Assembly (NCBI GenBank): GCA_902777125.1 | Contig: CACYSQ010000003.1 | Span: 1-64,000 of the forward strand | Length of the DNA stretch: 64,000 bases | Direction of reading: 5' to 3' | Origin: Ruminococcus flavefaciens | Lineage (GTDB): Bacteria; Bacillota; Clostridia; Oscillospirales; Ruminococcaceae | Part shown: piece after piece, positions 32,873 through 41,546 of the stretch | How positions within the stretch are numbered: the first letter of the stretch is position 1 | How the letters are laid out: each line of letters begins with the position of its first letter | The notes under the pieces: generated by a model | What the model saw: the letters and a program-made list of their open reading frames with translations, nothing else | What the model was told of the DNA's origin: nothing | Database searches by the model: none | Program-made: the position numbers and the translations under genes

Positions 32873-34065
32873 ATGCTCAGACCTCCAAACTGCTTGCTCT
32901 GCATTTTAGCCTGCTTCTGAAGCTTTTTGCGCTGCTTCTTCTTAGCAATAGCATCCTGATCTCTGTTGAGATAGAATGTGATGCAGCCAAGTGATGCAGT
33001 AATAAAGAACAGGATAACAGAAGCCGCACCTGAATAACCATACATATAGTCTTCACTCGGTCTGTTCTTAAAGTTCTCATAGATGTATACAGCAACAGTT
33101 CTCAGATGCTTGTTCGGGTACTGTCCTGTGTGGAACATGAACGGGATATCGAACATCTGGAGACCACCGATCATAGATGTTACAAGAGTGTAAACCATGA
33201 TAGGGCTGAGAAGAGGGAGAGTGATCTTTCTGAATACCTGTCCGCTGCTTGCACCGTCGATGCTTGCAGCCTCGAAGAGAGACGGATTGATACCCATGAT
33301 ACCAGACATGAGCATGATCATAGTATTACCGAACCAGAGCCAGGTCTGGATAAACATAACAACAAAACGCGGCGGCCATGTACCGGTTATATACATTGCT
33401 GATGCCTTTTCGGTCTTTACATCATCAATAACGCCCAGACCGTGCATGATCTGTCTTAACGCACCGAATTCATTTTCCTGACAGAGTGACATGAAAAGAA
33501 CGGCAACTGAGGCAGCCGTAATGATATTCGGCATGTACATTACGACCTTGAAGAAGCCCTTGCCGGGAATTTTCAGCTTAGCGTCCGTAAACCATACTGC
33601 AAGCGAAAGCGAGAGCAGGATCTGCGGGATAAAGTTACCTATCCAGAGGATAAGAGTATTCTTGAGTGACTGAATGAAGGTCTCATGCTGCTCATCGAAG
33701 CCGATATTCTTAGAATTCTGCTTGATGATCTCGATCTGCTGATCCTTATACTCAGCCGGGATATCCTTGAGGGGACACTCAACCTTATTACCGTCAGAAT
33801 CCGTATAGGTTACAACGGTAGCGGATTTCTTCTTATTTGTAGCAATGTCCTCATCATAATCAGTATTTTGAAGGATTATCTTATAGTTATCAAGACCTAC
33901 ATACTTGCTTGTTTCTGCATCGTTACCGTAGAAAGAGAGCTTGAAGGTGTTGATAAGGGGCCAGAGCTGGAAAAAGAAATAAACAAGAAAAAACGGCAAT
34001 ATGAACATATAGCCGTATTTAGCATAGCTAATGGACTTTATACGTCTCTGTGCAGCCGATGCCAT
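32869..34065 (-). CDS. Carbohydrate ABC transporter permease (MalF type)
   Basis: About 398 residues: a first helix (MFILPFFLVYFFFQLWPLI), a long hydrophilic insert (about 50-125, with YTDSDGNKVECPL), then five more helices with the EAA motif (FEAASIDGASSGQVFRKITLPLL). It forms the membrane channel with the next gene. ATG 34065 is chosen because GAAAGGG precedes it; a GTG three codons upstream is open. The insert between helices 1 and 2, as in MalF, faces the outside. Confidence 0.93.
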   Translation of the reverse strand: MASAAQRRIKSISYAKYGYMFILPFFLVYFFFQLWPLINTFKLSFYGNDAETSKYVGLDNYKIILQNTDYDEDIATNKKKSATVVTYTDSDGNKVECPLKDIPAEYKDQQIEIIKQNSKNIGFDEQHETFIQSLKNTLILWIGNFIPQILLSLSLAVWFTDAKLKIPGKGFFKVVMYMPNIITAASVAVLFMSLCQENEFGALRQIMHGLGVIDDVKTEKASAMYITGTWPPRFVVMFIQTWLWFGNTMIMLMSGIMGINPSLFEAASIDGASSGQVFRKITLPLLSPIMVYTLVTSMIGGLQMFDIPFMFHTGQYPNKHLRTVAVYIYENFKNRPSEDYMYGYSGAASVILFFITASLGCITFYLNRDQDAIAKKKQRKKLQKQAKMQSKQFGGLSI

Positions 34066-34113
34066 AGCACACACCCTTTCGTAAAGAGTTTAGAGATTAT
34101 AAATAGCTGCCCA

Positions 34114-34129
34114 TGGAGCGTTAGCTCCA
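34114..34129 (-). other. Hairpin between the binding-protein and permease genes
   Basis: TGGAGC-gtta-GCTCCA sits in the ~100-base gap after the solute-binding protein gene. It lacks a U-tract, so it is more likely an RNA-stabilising or partial-termination element that favours the binding protein over the permeases, a common arrangement. Inference. Confidence 0.45.
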
Positions 34130-34168
34130 CAGGCAACCATTCAGTTTCAGTTATTTAGTAAGACTAAA

Positions 34169-35626
34169 TTAGTCAAGAGTCGGGTTATCCTTCTGAACCT
34201 TCTTCTCGAATGCGAGCTTAACATCGTCCCAGCTCTTGCCGCCCTTGCAGTAATCTTCTGTTACTACATCGAGGAAGCTGGACTTGATGGAAGCATCGTA
34301 AGGTGTGATGAGACCCTTGAGGTTGATCTCCTTAGCGTTCTCGTGGAGAGGCTCGAAGTAGTTCTGACCGCCGAAGTTAGCAGAAACCTTTTCGTTAACG
34401 TCCTTGTTGCGAACAACTTCGTCCATAACGGAGATGCTGTTAACATACTCAGGCTTGCTCTTAGCGTAGCTCTTCATGGTCTCAGGATTTACAACAGCTG
34501 TGTAGATGAACTTCTGAGCTTCCTCAGCGTTGTCTGTGCCGGGGTTAACAACCATCCATGTACCGCCCCAGAAATACGGATCGGGTCCCTGGATGAGCTT
34601 CCACTTACCAGAGGAATTTACAGAAGCTTCCCTAACGAAGCCGCCGAGGCCCCATGTAGAAGCGAAGTAACCCATGCAAGAGCCAGAAGCACCAGCAGGT
34701 ATCCAAGACTCAGTCCACTGAGCGTTGTGTGTAACACCGCCGTTGTCCCAGAGAGTCTTAGCATAGTCAGCAAAAGTCTTGCAGCTATCGTCGATCTCAA
34801 GGATACCGTCCTCAACCCAAGGAGTTGTTCTGTTAGCAGCGAATACCTGCCACATACCACCGAGTGAGTCAGCGAGAGCAACCTTCTTAGAAGACTTCTC
34901 AGCAACCTGAGTTGCAGCAGCTACGAACTTATCCCAGTCAGCAACCTTTTCCTGCATCTGCTCAGGTGTGTCTACATCGAGGTACTGCTTAGCGAGGTCA
35001 GCTCTGTAAGCGAAGCCGCCGGGGCAGGACTGCCATGAAGCACCAACCATCTTGCCAGCGTTAGCACCCTTTGTAGCTCTACCGATCTCATTTGTGTAAG
35101 CGAATGTATCTGTGAAGTTGTCCTCAGAGAAGCCGAGGTCCTCGAGAGCAGCAGCTCTCTTGTCATCGTTGATGAACTTGAGTGCCCAGTCAGCCTCTGC
35201 GAAGTAGATGTCGATGTCCTTGCCAGCGAGGAAGAGGTTGTCGAGGTTACCAGCAGCGTCACCGCCCTTACAATCCATGTTGTGGAAGTTGGACTTAGAA
35301 GCGTCGCCGCCGTTCTCTTCCCAGAGCTTGAGAAGGTACGGAGCATCGTCACCGTTCCAAGCAACTACTGTGAACTTGTCGCCGCCTGTCTTGAGCTTAA
35401 CGTCGCCGAGGTCAAGGGAGTTAGCCTTGCCAGCAGGAGCCTGTGTAGGCTCCTGAGTGTCAGCCTGAGTGTCAGCCTGTGTGTCGCCCTGTGTAGCTGC
35501 ATCTGTAGCAGCCTTGGTTGTAGCCTTCTCGCTGTCGCTGGAGTCGCTGCTTCCGCAAGATGCGAGAGCTGTTGCAGACATAGCAAGAGTTGCAACGAGT
35601 GCTAATGTTCTCTTAAGTGTGTTCAT
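34169..35626 (-). CDS. Sugar ABC transporter substrate-binding lipoprotein
   Basis: The 485-residue protein has a lipoprotein signal peptide with lipobox LASC (Cys at about 24), a low-complexity linker rich in Asp/Thr/Gln (ADTQADTQ repeats, about 27-66) and an extracellular solute-binding domain (about 70-485) typical of oligosaccharide-binding CUT1 proteins. Codon use is strongly biased toward the set also seen in gapA, which suggests high expression. The operon contains no ATPase gene, so a shared MsmK-type ATPase is probably encoded elsewhere. The start follows AAGGAGG. Confidence 0.94.
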   Translation of the reverse strand: MNTLKRTLALVATLAMSATALASCGSSDSSDSEKATTKAATDAATQGDTQADTQADTQEPTQAPAGKANSLDLGDVKLKTGGDKFTVVAWNGDDAPYLLKLWEENGGDASKSNFHNMDCKGGDAAGNLDNLFLAGKDIDIYFAEADWALKFINDDKRAAALEDLGFSEDNFTDTFAYTNEIGRATKGANAGKMVGASWQSCPGGFAYRADLAKQYLDVDTPEQMQEKVADWDKFVAAATQVAEKSSKKVALADSLGGMWQVFAANRTTPWVEDGILEIDDSCKTFADYAKTLWDNGGVTHNAQWTESWIPAGASGSCMGYFASTWGLGGFVREASVNSSGKWKLIQGPDPYFWGGTWMVVNPGTDNAEEAQKFIYTAVVNPETMKSYAKSKPEYVNSISVMDEVVRNKDVNEKVSANFGGQNYFEPLHENAKEINLKGLITPYDASIKSSFLDVVTEDYCKGGKSWDDVKLAFEKKVQKDNPTLD

Positions 35627-35863
35627 TGGTATTTTCCTCCTTAAATATGTATATTATGCTTCACTGGCAGCATAATATGAATGAATAAAGGTTTCGGCGC
35701 ATCGGGCCCAGAGTTTCTCCGCGGAATGTACTCAGCGGCATAGTTCCGCGCTTTCCGCACCGTCGCTGACCATGTAGGGCAGCTATTACCAAGACGTTTG
35801 AGTCTGTGTAATCTTTCCACATCAGCCGCCTGTACATTGCACAGGTATGGCTTCTGCTTTTGT
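35627..35863 (-). promoter_or_regulatory. Structured 5' leader of the sugar ABC operon
   Basis: About 235 bases of transcribed leader with no credible gene. In the minus-strand RNA I can pair: CCTGT/ACAGG (841-845 with 829-833, all +35000); CTGA-TGTGG/CTACA-TCAG (817-825 with 766-777) enclosing ATTAC/GTAAT and AGAC/GTCT (802-812 with 785-795); CGCGGAA/TTCCGCG (744-750 with 720-726); and a 10-bp ATATTATGCT/AGCATAATAT stem (669-678 with 651-660) just before the ribosome-binding site. I do not recognise a known riboswitch consensus. It could be a cis-acting control element or a processed small RNA. Confidence 0.55.
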
Positions 35864-35869
35864 ACTTCA

Positions 35870-35898
35870 AATATACAGCATTTTTTTTCTAAAGTCAA
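35870..35898 (-). promoter_or_regulatory. Strong promoter of the sugar ABC operon
   Basis: Minus strand: TTGACT (35893-35898), 17-base spacer that includes an A8 run, TATATT (35870-35875). Transcription should start near 35863, about 235 bases upstream of the binding-protein gene. The A/T-rich stretch 35899-36070 upstream holds nothing else that I can support. Confidence 0.85.
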
Positions 35899-36070
35899 TG
35901 CTTTATATTATTCTTTAATATTTTTTGTGCGTCTTGTACACTTTCAACAGCGTTTTATCAGTAACAATAACATAATTCAAAACCGCAAAATTAAAAAGTT
36001 ACAAAACGGTAAAGAGCATTTTCAATCTTTATTACTCTTATTTCACAAATAAACTGACCGGAATTTATTG

Positions 36071-36817
36071 CTATTCACCAACGGTTACAAATTCTATAAG
36101 CTCGGCGACCTGTTTTTGTGTCAGTTCGTCAACATATAACAGCTCATAGACATTACTGAAACCGTGAATGCCCTCCCGAAGGCTTAAAATAGCCTCTGCC
36201 GTCTTCTCGTCAACGTCCGGGAGAAGCATCAGTTCCTCCTTGGTCGCCTTGTTCAGGTCAATGGGCGCAATGTCCTCCAGCGTCAGCTCATTCTCCGTGA
36301 AAGGCTCTGTTTCGGGAAATACTGGAGTTTCAGGCTCGGCAGTTCCCTCCGCCGTGACCGCAGCTCTCGTCATTTTCACCATACTCACAGTTATATGCGG
36401 CTCAATCGCCTCATATGTCTTCTCGCCGATGCCGTTCACGTTCAGGAGATCCTCCTTGCCCGTAAAGCCGCCGTTTTCCTCGCGGTAGGCTATTATCGCG
36501 GCAGCCTTTACCGTGCTTATCCCGTCAAGCTGACAAAGCTCCTCCGCAGTTGCCGTGCTGATGTCCACAATGAGCTCAGAGGACGTATTTCCGGTACTTT
36601 CCGGAATTGCCGCCGACGGCGCAGGCTGAGTCGCCTGAGCCTTGCCCTGCTTTATAACTGCCGGCTTGGTAACAGAGGTCTCCGGTTCGTTTTCAAGCCG
36701 GGATATGACTATCTCCTCGCTGCTGTAGTGCCTCTGCGAGGTCACACAGAGCGTTATGAGCGCCACTGTCAGCGCCGCTATCCCAAGTGACAGATACCGC
36801 TGAAAATTACCTTTCAT
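36071..36817 (-). CDS. ComEA-like helix-hairpin-helix protein
   Basis: The 248-residue protein has an N-terminal membrane anchor (YLSLGIAALTVALITLCV), a Pro/Thr-rich linker and two helix-hairpin-helix modules: VDISTATAEELCQLDGISTVKAAAIIAYREENGGF (about 87-140) and IDLNKATKEELMLLPDVDEKTAEAILSLRE (about 185-240). Both follow the ComEA pattern, so it may bind DNA at the cell surface during uptake. Classical ComEA has one such domain. It lies 17 bases after the dockerin protease gene in the same operon; no other competence genes are in the window. Confidence 0.85.
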   Translation of the reverse strand: MKGNFQRYLSLGIAALTVALITLCVTSQRHYSSEEIVISRLENEPETSVTKPAVIKQGKAQATQPAPSAAIPESTGNTSSELIVDISTATAEELCQLDGISTVKAAAIIAYREENGGFTGKEDLLNVNGIGEKTYEAIEPHITVSMVKMTRAAVTAEGTAEPETPVFPETEPFTENELTLEDIAPIDLNKATKEELMLLPDVDEKTAEAILSLREGIHGFSNVYELLYVDELTQKQVAELIEFVTVGE

Positions 36818-36834
36818 AATACGTCCTCATAATT

Positions 36835-39800
36835 TCACGAAGCGTCCGCGTAGGCTTTCAGTATCGCGCTCGCATCAGCCGCCGTTATAATACCGTTGCC
36901 GTCCATATCGGCAGTATACCGCCACATTGCGTTGATCGCCGAGGGATCGCCGTCGTTGAGACCTGCATAGTACCTCAGCACAAGCGAAGCGTCCCTTGCA
37001 TCGACCTTGCCGCTTCCGTCCGCATCGCCTATCTCATGCCAAACATATCTCGAAGCATCAGATGCGAAGCTCTGGAGGGTCGCCGGCTCGCGCACAAGGA
37101 AGGTCTTCCCTATCTCCGGCTGGACCTTAATCTCCCATTCGGATTTGCAGAAAACTGCGATGAGATCTTCGTTGTCCGTGCCGAGACGCCTGCCCATTAT
37201 CGTCTTGAAGACGTCCGCGTCCTTGTAGCCCCACTTTTCCGGCAGATAGGTGAATGTCTCATATTCTTCGAGTTCGAGCTCAAGATTGACCATAAGCTCG
37301 GCATTTATCTTGTTTTCGTAGACGTATTCGCCGTCCACACGTTTCAGCCTCGGAACGTATGAAGTTGCCTCCGGTGCGCTCTCGATGCTGAATTCGACCG
37401 GTTCGCCCATAAAGAAGCCGTTTCCGGCTCTGAGTCTGAGCTGTATCTTCTCGCCGGGTATGACCCTGAACGCCTTTTCGAGAATAGCGCCGGACGTCAC
37501 CTTATAGCCCGGGATAAGCCTTGTTACCGCGTCGGCGAAGTCCTCGTCACCGCCCTCCGAAACGACCCTGTATTCGAGCAGAGAAGCCGTAGCATTCGGG
37601 ATAAGCCCGAGCGTTTCCGAGAAATAGTCCAGCGATATCGGCGGAAGAACCGCCCTTTCGGGGACAGTTATCTCCTCCTTGGCGCCGTCGGTATCGAGGG
37701 TGAGCGTCATTCCGGCATACTGTCCTATCTCGCTGCCGTCCTTGATGTAGGTGCCGTCCGGTGCGTAGAGCCTGCTTCGGTAGGAATAGCTAACCGTTTC
37801 GCTTTCGAGGTCGATATCAACGCTCTTGCGGTCGAGGATTATCTTCAGGCTGCCCGGAAGCTTCCCCTCCTCGGTAAGCTTGAGCTCTATCTCGGTGATA
37901 CCGTATGCAGGTCTGAGGTTTTCGCTGAACTGTGACGCCTTTATGCCGTAGCTGTTCTCCGATATTTCAGCCGATGTGACCGGGTAAAGCAGCAGCTCAT
38001 AGCTCATTGCAGGCACCTCGATGCGGTAATTGCCGTTCTCGTCCTGCTCAGCCTCGGCAAAGCCGAACCAACCGTTGTCCGAGTACATCAGACCGTTGAG
38101 CTGTGCTCTCTCGGGAGTGTATTCCCTGTCAGTAAAATGGAGCCTGTCGGTAGTCGCTGATACCTTCATGTCCTCAGTTACCGCGAACGGACCTGTGTAG
38201 GGCTCGAACGTGCCGCCGTTGACGGAGACGAGTATCTCCGCGGCGTCCTCCGCCGTTATGCTGACGAGCTCGTTCGCTGCGACCTGACCCGAGATGTGTG
38301 AGAACTCGACTGCACCCGGCTCATCGGCGTAGACCTTTATAGGAAGATTTCCCAGTATAAGACCGATATTGCTCTCCGCAAACAGCTTTTCATACTCGGC
38401 ATAGCTCTTATCGGCAGCCTCAAGCTCCTCAACGTCCTCCGGGAGAAGGTCCATATAAAGGCTCTCCTTGATGTTTTCAAGGAAGATGTCCTTCATGTCA
38501 TTGCTGAACGTCTCGTCGAAGAGCTTGGTATCACGCCAGTCGTCGTCGCTGAAATTGATGTAGCTCTCGTATAAATCCGAGCATGAGGCGTATGAGCTGT
38601 AGGAAATGTCGCTGAAAAGCGCCGTCCTCTCACCGGTTTCAAGGTTCTCCGCGTAGTAGCAGCCCTCGACCGGGAAGATAGGCGTGATCTCATCTGTGAA
38701 AAGCCTTACCTCAACGCTGAAATCCTCGTCCTTTTCAACGAAAACGCTGCTGCTGAGGTCAAATGTCAGGTATCCGGTCATCTGTGCCGTACCCGAAGTC
38801 ACACAGCAGGGTTCGAGATTTGCAGAGGGATAGGGTAGTTTTCTGCCCTTGTATATTTTTATCTCATAGTTGGTTCCCGGCTCAAGGATATACGTTCCTA
38901 TCGCCTCGATATCCATGTCCTGCGGCGCTTTGTAGAAGTTCAGCAGGCTGAGGTCGTTCTCGTTGAGGTTCTGTGTAGGCGTATAGTCATCGAGACTCAG
39001 CTCATAGGCGTGTTTATCGTTCTCGTCAAGCTCATACGCCACGAAGTCGTTGATAGACCTGTCATAGTAGGATATCCATATATATCCGTCGTCGTTGTTG
39101 TTCATTCCCCAGCTGTTCTTGACGAGCCATGCACCGTTGCCCTCCGGGGAATTCTTGAACAGTCCGGCAGACATATTGTCGTCCCAGCCGACTATCGTCA
39201 CGGCATGGTTGGCAAACCTCGCAGCACGTTTTGTGTTGGAGGTATGGTCTATATAGTTGGTGTTGTCCTCATCGGAGAAGAATGCGACCTCAACGCCGTG
39301 ACCGCTGTAGACGAGCTGCTTTATCTGCTCGTTCACAGCCTCAAAGTCCGAACGCTCCCTGTCATGGTCGAGCCTGTAGGCGTTACGCATGGTGTAGTCC
39401 GGCTTTGTGTAAAGGCTTTCGTCAACGTGCAGCCTGTCCTCGAAGTCGCCGCTCATATAGGGCAGCCTTTCCTCCAGCACGGGACCGTGCCTGTTCGACC
39501 ATATATTTATGACCCTAGATGATGTGCCGCCCTGGTCTATGACCTCCCACGGCTTGTCGGCTTCTTTGCTGTGCGGGTCGTACCAGGCATAGTAAGCCGT
39601 GTGCATCTCGGAGAGGTCAATGTCCGGAACAGAGCTGATAATGCTCGATTCCGCACTCGATGCCGATGAATGTGCCCAGCAGGTGTTATAGTTGCCCTGA
39701 TTTTTCACAGGCGAGACCATTCCGGTCTCACGCATATCGAAATGCTCAGGCAAAGCCTCCTCATTAAGAGAAACGGGCGCATTGACAGCGCCGTAAGCCG

Positions 39801-39987
39801 GTTCGAGCCGCAGCTCGCCGGTAAAGTCTCCGTCCTTGTCGTTGACCGTCCTGAATACAGGTGCCGCAACAAAATTCGGAGTAATAGCATCGCTCACCAC
39901 GGAAGCCGCCGGAACTGCCGGACAGCCTGTGCTGCCGACTGCTGCTGCCGCTGTGACCGTGATAATGCGTTGAAGGAGTTTTTTCAT
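36835..39987 (-). CDS. Secreted papain-like protease with dockerin
   Basis: The 1050-residue secreted protein has a signal peptide (1-29), a C1 papain-type peptidase domain (about 80-310), a lectin-like/beta-rich middle, and a C-terminal dockerin (about 985-1050). The catalytic set is complete: Q97 (VKNQGNYNTCW), C103, H261 (FANHAVTIVGWDD) and N291 (VKNSWG). Dockerin loops are DADGSGKVDARD and DMDGNGIITAAD, so it should attach to a cohesin on the cell surface or cellulosome. A role in surface protein processing or feed-protein digestion is inference. The start at 39987 follows GGAGG; it overlaps no gene but lies 11 bases after the nspC stop, in the polyamine operon. Confidence 0.92.
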   Translation of the reverse strand: MKKLLQRIITVTAAAAVGSTGCPAVPAASVVSDAITPNFVAAPVFRTVNDKDGDFTGELRLEPAYGAVNAPVSLNEEALPEHFDMRETGMVSPVKNQGNYNTCWAHSSASSAESSIISSVPDIDLSEMHTAYYAWYDPHSKEADKPWEVIDQGGTSSRVINIWSNRHGPVLEERLPYMSGDFEDRLHVDESLYTKPDYTMRNAYRLDHDRERSDFEAVNEQIKQLVYSGHGVEVAFFSDEDNTNYIDHTSNTKRAARFANHAVTIVGWDDNMSAGLFKNSPEGNGAWLVKNSWGMNNNDDGYIWISYYDRSINDFVAYELDENDKHAYELSLDDYTPTQNLNENDLSLLNFYKAPQDMDIEAIGTYILEPGTNYEIKIYKGRKLPYPSANLEPCCVTSGTAQMTGYLTFDLSSSVFVEKDEDFSVEVRLFTDEITPIFPVEGCYYAENLETGERTALFSDISYSSYASCSDLYESYINFSDDDWRDTKLFDETFSNDMKDIFLENIKESLYMDLLPEDVEELEAADKSYAEYEKLFAESNIGLILGNLPIKVYADEPGAVEFSHISGQVAANELVSITAEDAAEILVSVNGGTFEPYTGPFAVTEDMKVSATTDRLHFTDREYTPERAQLNGLMYSDNGWFGFAEAEQDENGNYRIEVPAMSYELLLYPVTSAEISENSYGIKASQFSENLRPAYGITEIELKLTEEGKLPGSLKIILDRKSVDIDLESETVSYSYRSRLYAPDGTYIKDGSEIGQYAGMTLTLDTDGAKEEITVPERAVLPPISLDYFSETLGLIPNATASLLEYRVVSEGGDEDFADAVTRLIPGYKVTSGAILEKAFRVIPGEKIQLRLRAGNGFFMGEPVEFSIESAPEATSYVPRLKRVDGEYVYENKINAELMVNLELELEEYETFTYLPEKWGYKDADVFKTIMGRRLGTDNEDLIAVFCKSEWEIKVQPEIGKTFLVREPATLQSFASDASRYVWHEIGDADGSGKVDARDASLVLRYYAGLNDGDPSAINAMWRYTADMDGNGIITAADASAILKAYADAS

Positions 39988-39998
39988 GCTGACCTCCA

Positions 39999-41138
39999 TT
40001 ATAATCTGACGCGGAAGTCCTCATAGCCGAATTCCGCAAGCGTTTCTGTTGTTCCGTCCTCTTTGAGAAGGATTATCGAGGGCAGAGGCATACCGTTGAA
40101 GGTATTGTTCTTGACCATTGAATATATCGCCATATCGCCGAAAACGAGCCTGTCTCCGATGTGAAGCGGCTCGTCGAAGGAGTATTCGCCTATGACGTCG
40201 CCTGCAAGACAGGTCTGCGAGCCGAGACGGTAGCTGTAGGGCTTCTCCCCTGCCTCTCCCGAGCCTATGAGAGGCGGACGGTAGGGCATTTCGAGGACGT
40301 CCGGCATATGACAGGCGGCAGAGGTATCGAGTATCGCTATCGGCATATCGTTCTCCGTGAGGTCAAGGACCTCCGTTACGAGATAGCCTGCGTTGAGTGC
40401 AACAGCCTCGCCGGGTTCAAGCCAGACCTCCAGCCCGTACTGCTCCTGCATACGCCTTATGCAGCGTTCAAGCCGCGGTATATCGTAGTCCGCACGGGTG
40501 ATGTGATGTCCGCCGCCGAAGTTTATCCACTCCATAGACGGCAGTATATCGCCGAATTTCTCCTCAACTGCATCGAGGGTGCGTTCAAGGTCGTCGGAGT
40601 TCTGCTCGCAGAGTGTATGGAAATGCAGTCCGCTCACGCCTCTGAGGTTGTCCGGACGGAAATTCCTCCGGGTTATGCCGAGCCTTGACTTAGGCGAACA
40701 GGGATCGTATATCTCATGCCCCTCCTGCGTGGAAAGCTCCGGATTTATACGCAGACCTATCTTCTTCCCGGCAGCAAGTACGCGGTCACGGTACCTGTCG
40801 AGCTGAGAGAAGGAATTGAAGATGATGTGTCCGCAGCAGCCGATGATCTCATCTATCTCGCTTATACGGTAGGCGGCTGAGAACACATGGTTCTCGCCGC
40901 CCATTTCCTCAAAGCCAAGCCTTGCTTCATATAGTCCGCTGCAGGCAGTGCCTGCGAGATATTCCCCTATCATCGGGTAGAGATGATAGCAGGAAAAAGC
41001 CTTCTGCGCCAAAAGTATCTTAGCGCCTGTACGTTCCTGAACGCCGCGCAGCACCTCCAGATTTTTCCGGAGAGCTGCCTCGTCTATGACGTAGCACGGT
41101 GTCGGCAGGGAGGCAATAGCTTCAAGCCTTCCGTTCAT
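39999..41138 (-). CDS. nspC: Carboxynorspermidine/carboxyspermidine decarboxylase
   Basis: The 379-residue PLP enzyme of the alanine-racemase fold has the PLP-lysine region (LLAQKAFSCY), SGLHFHTLCE, WINFGGGHHI, LEPGEAV and the late SQTCLAGDVIG with the active-site Cys. The whole matches NspC, which decarboxylates carboxy(nor)spermidine to (nor)spermidine in the cytosol. The partner synthase lies two genes upstream. The start ATG overlaps the YbjQ-family stop by 1 base. Confidence 0.95.
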   Translation of the reverse strand: MNGRLEAIASLPTPCYVIDEAALRKNLEVLRGVQERTGAKILLAQKAFSCYHLYPMIGEYLAGTACSGLYEARLGFEEMGGENHVFSAAYRISEIDEIIGCCGHIIFNSFSQLDRYRDRVLAAGKKIGLRINPELSTQEGHEIYDPCSPKSRLGITRRNFRPDNLRGVSGLHFHTLCEQNSDDLERTLDAVEEKFGDILPSMEWINFGGGHHITRADYDIPRLERCIRRMQEQYGLEVWLEPGEAVALNAGYLVTEVLDLTENDMPIAILDTSAACHMPDVLEMPYRPPLIGSGEAGEKPYSYRLGSQTCLAGDVIGEYSFDEPLHIGDRLVFGDMAIYSMVKNNTFNGMPLPSIILLKEDGTTETLAEFGYEDFRVRL

Positions 41139-41449
41139 CAGACAAACTTTACAGCAGTGCCGTAAGCAACGACCTCAGCAGCGCCCTGTGCAACCTCTGA
41201 GGACATATACTCGAAGCCGACGATAGCGTCTGCGCCGAGCTGATTAGCCTGATCTATCATTCTCTGTCTTGCGATGGAACGAGCCTCGTTCATCATTTCG
41301 GTGTAGCCCTTGAGCTCGCCGCCTACGAGGTTCTTGAGTCCTGCCATGAAGTCTCTGCCGACGTGCTTTGTCTGTACAGTAGCGCCTTCAACGATGCCGA
41401 TGATAGAGATGTTCTGTCCGTTGATCTGGTTTGTGGTTGTGATAATCAT
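41138..41449 (-). CDS. YbjQ/UPF0145 family protein
   Basis: A 103-residue protein with the YbjQ family pattern MIITTTNQINGQNISIIGIVEG..ARQRMIDQANQLGADAIVGFEY. Members form pentameric rings; the biochemical role is unknown (heavy-metal-binding domain was proposed from the fold). It lies between the carboxynorspermidine synthase and nspC and is probably co-transcribed. Confidence 0.93.
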   Translation of the reverse strand: MIITTTNQINGQNISIIGIVEGATVQTKHVGRDFMAGLKNLVGGELKGYTEMMNEARSIARQRMIDQANQLGADAIVGFEYMSSEVAQGAAEVVAYGTAVKFV

Positions 41450-41546
41450 AGTCTTACACCTGTCCTTTATTATTTTTTGCGGCTGACAGCGACGTAATGA
41501 GTTTTAATTGTCATAAGGCGCGGTCAGTCGCTTTTTAACATATTTT

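Noticed and set aside
35455..35490. Short tandem repeat in the binding-protein gene
   Set aside because: It encodes the ADTQ repeats of the lipoprotein linker and is normal for such tethers.
35641..35898. 85-codon minus-strand frame in the sugar-operon leader
   Set aside because: It starts at the -35 region, lacks a ribosome-binding site and overlaps clear RNA stems; composition is not protein-like.
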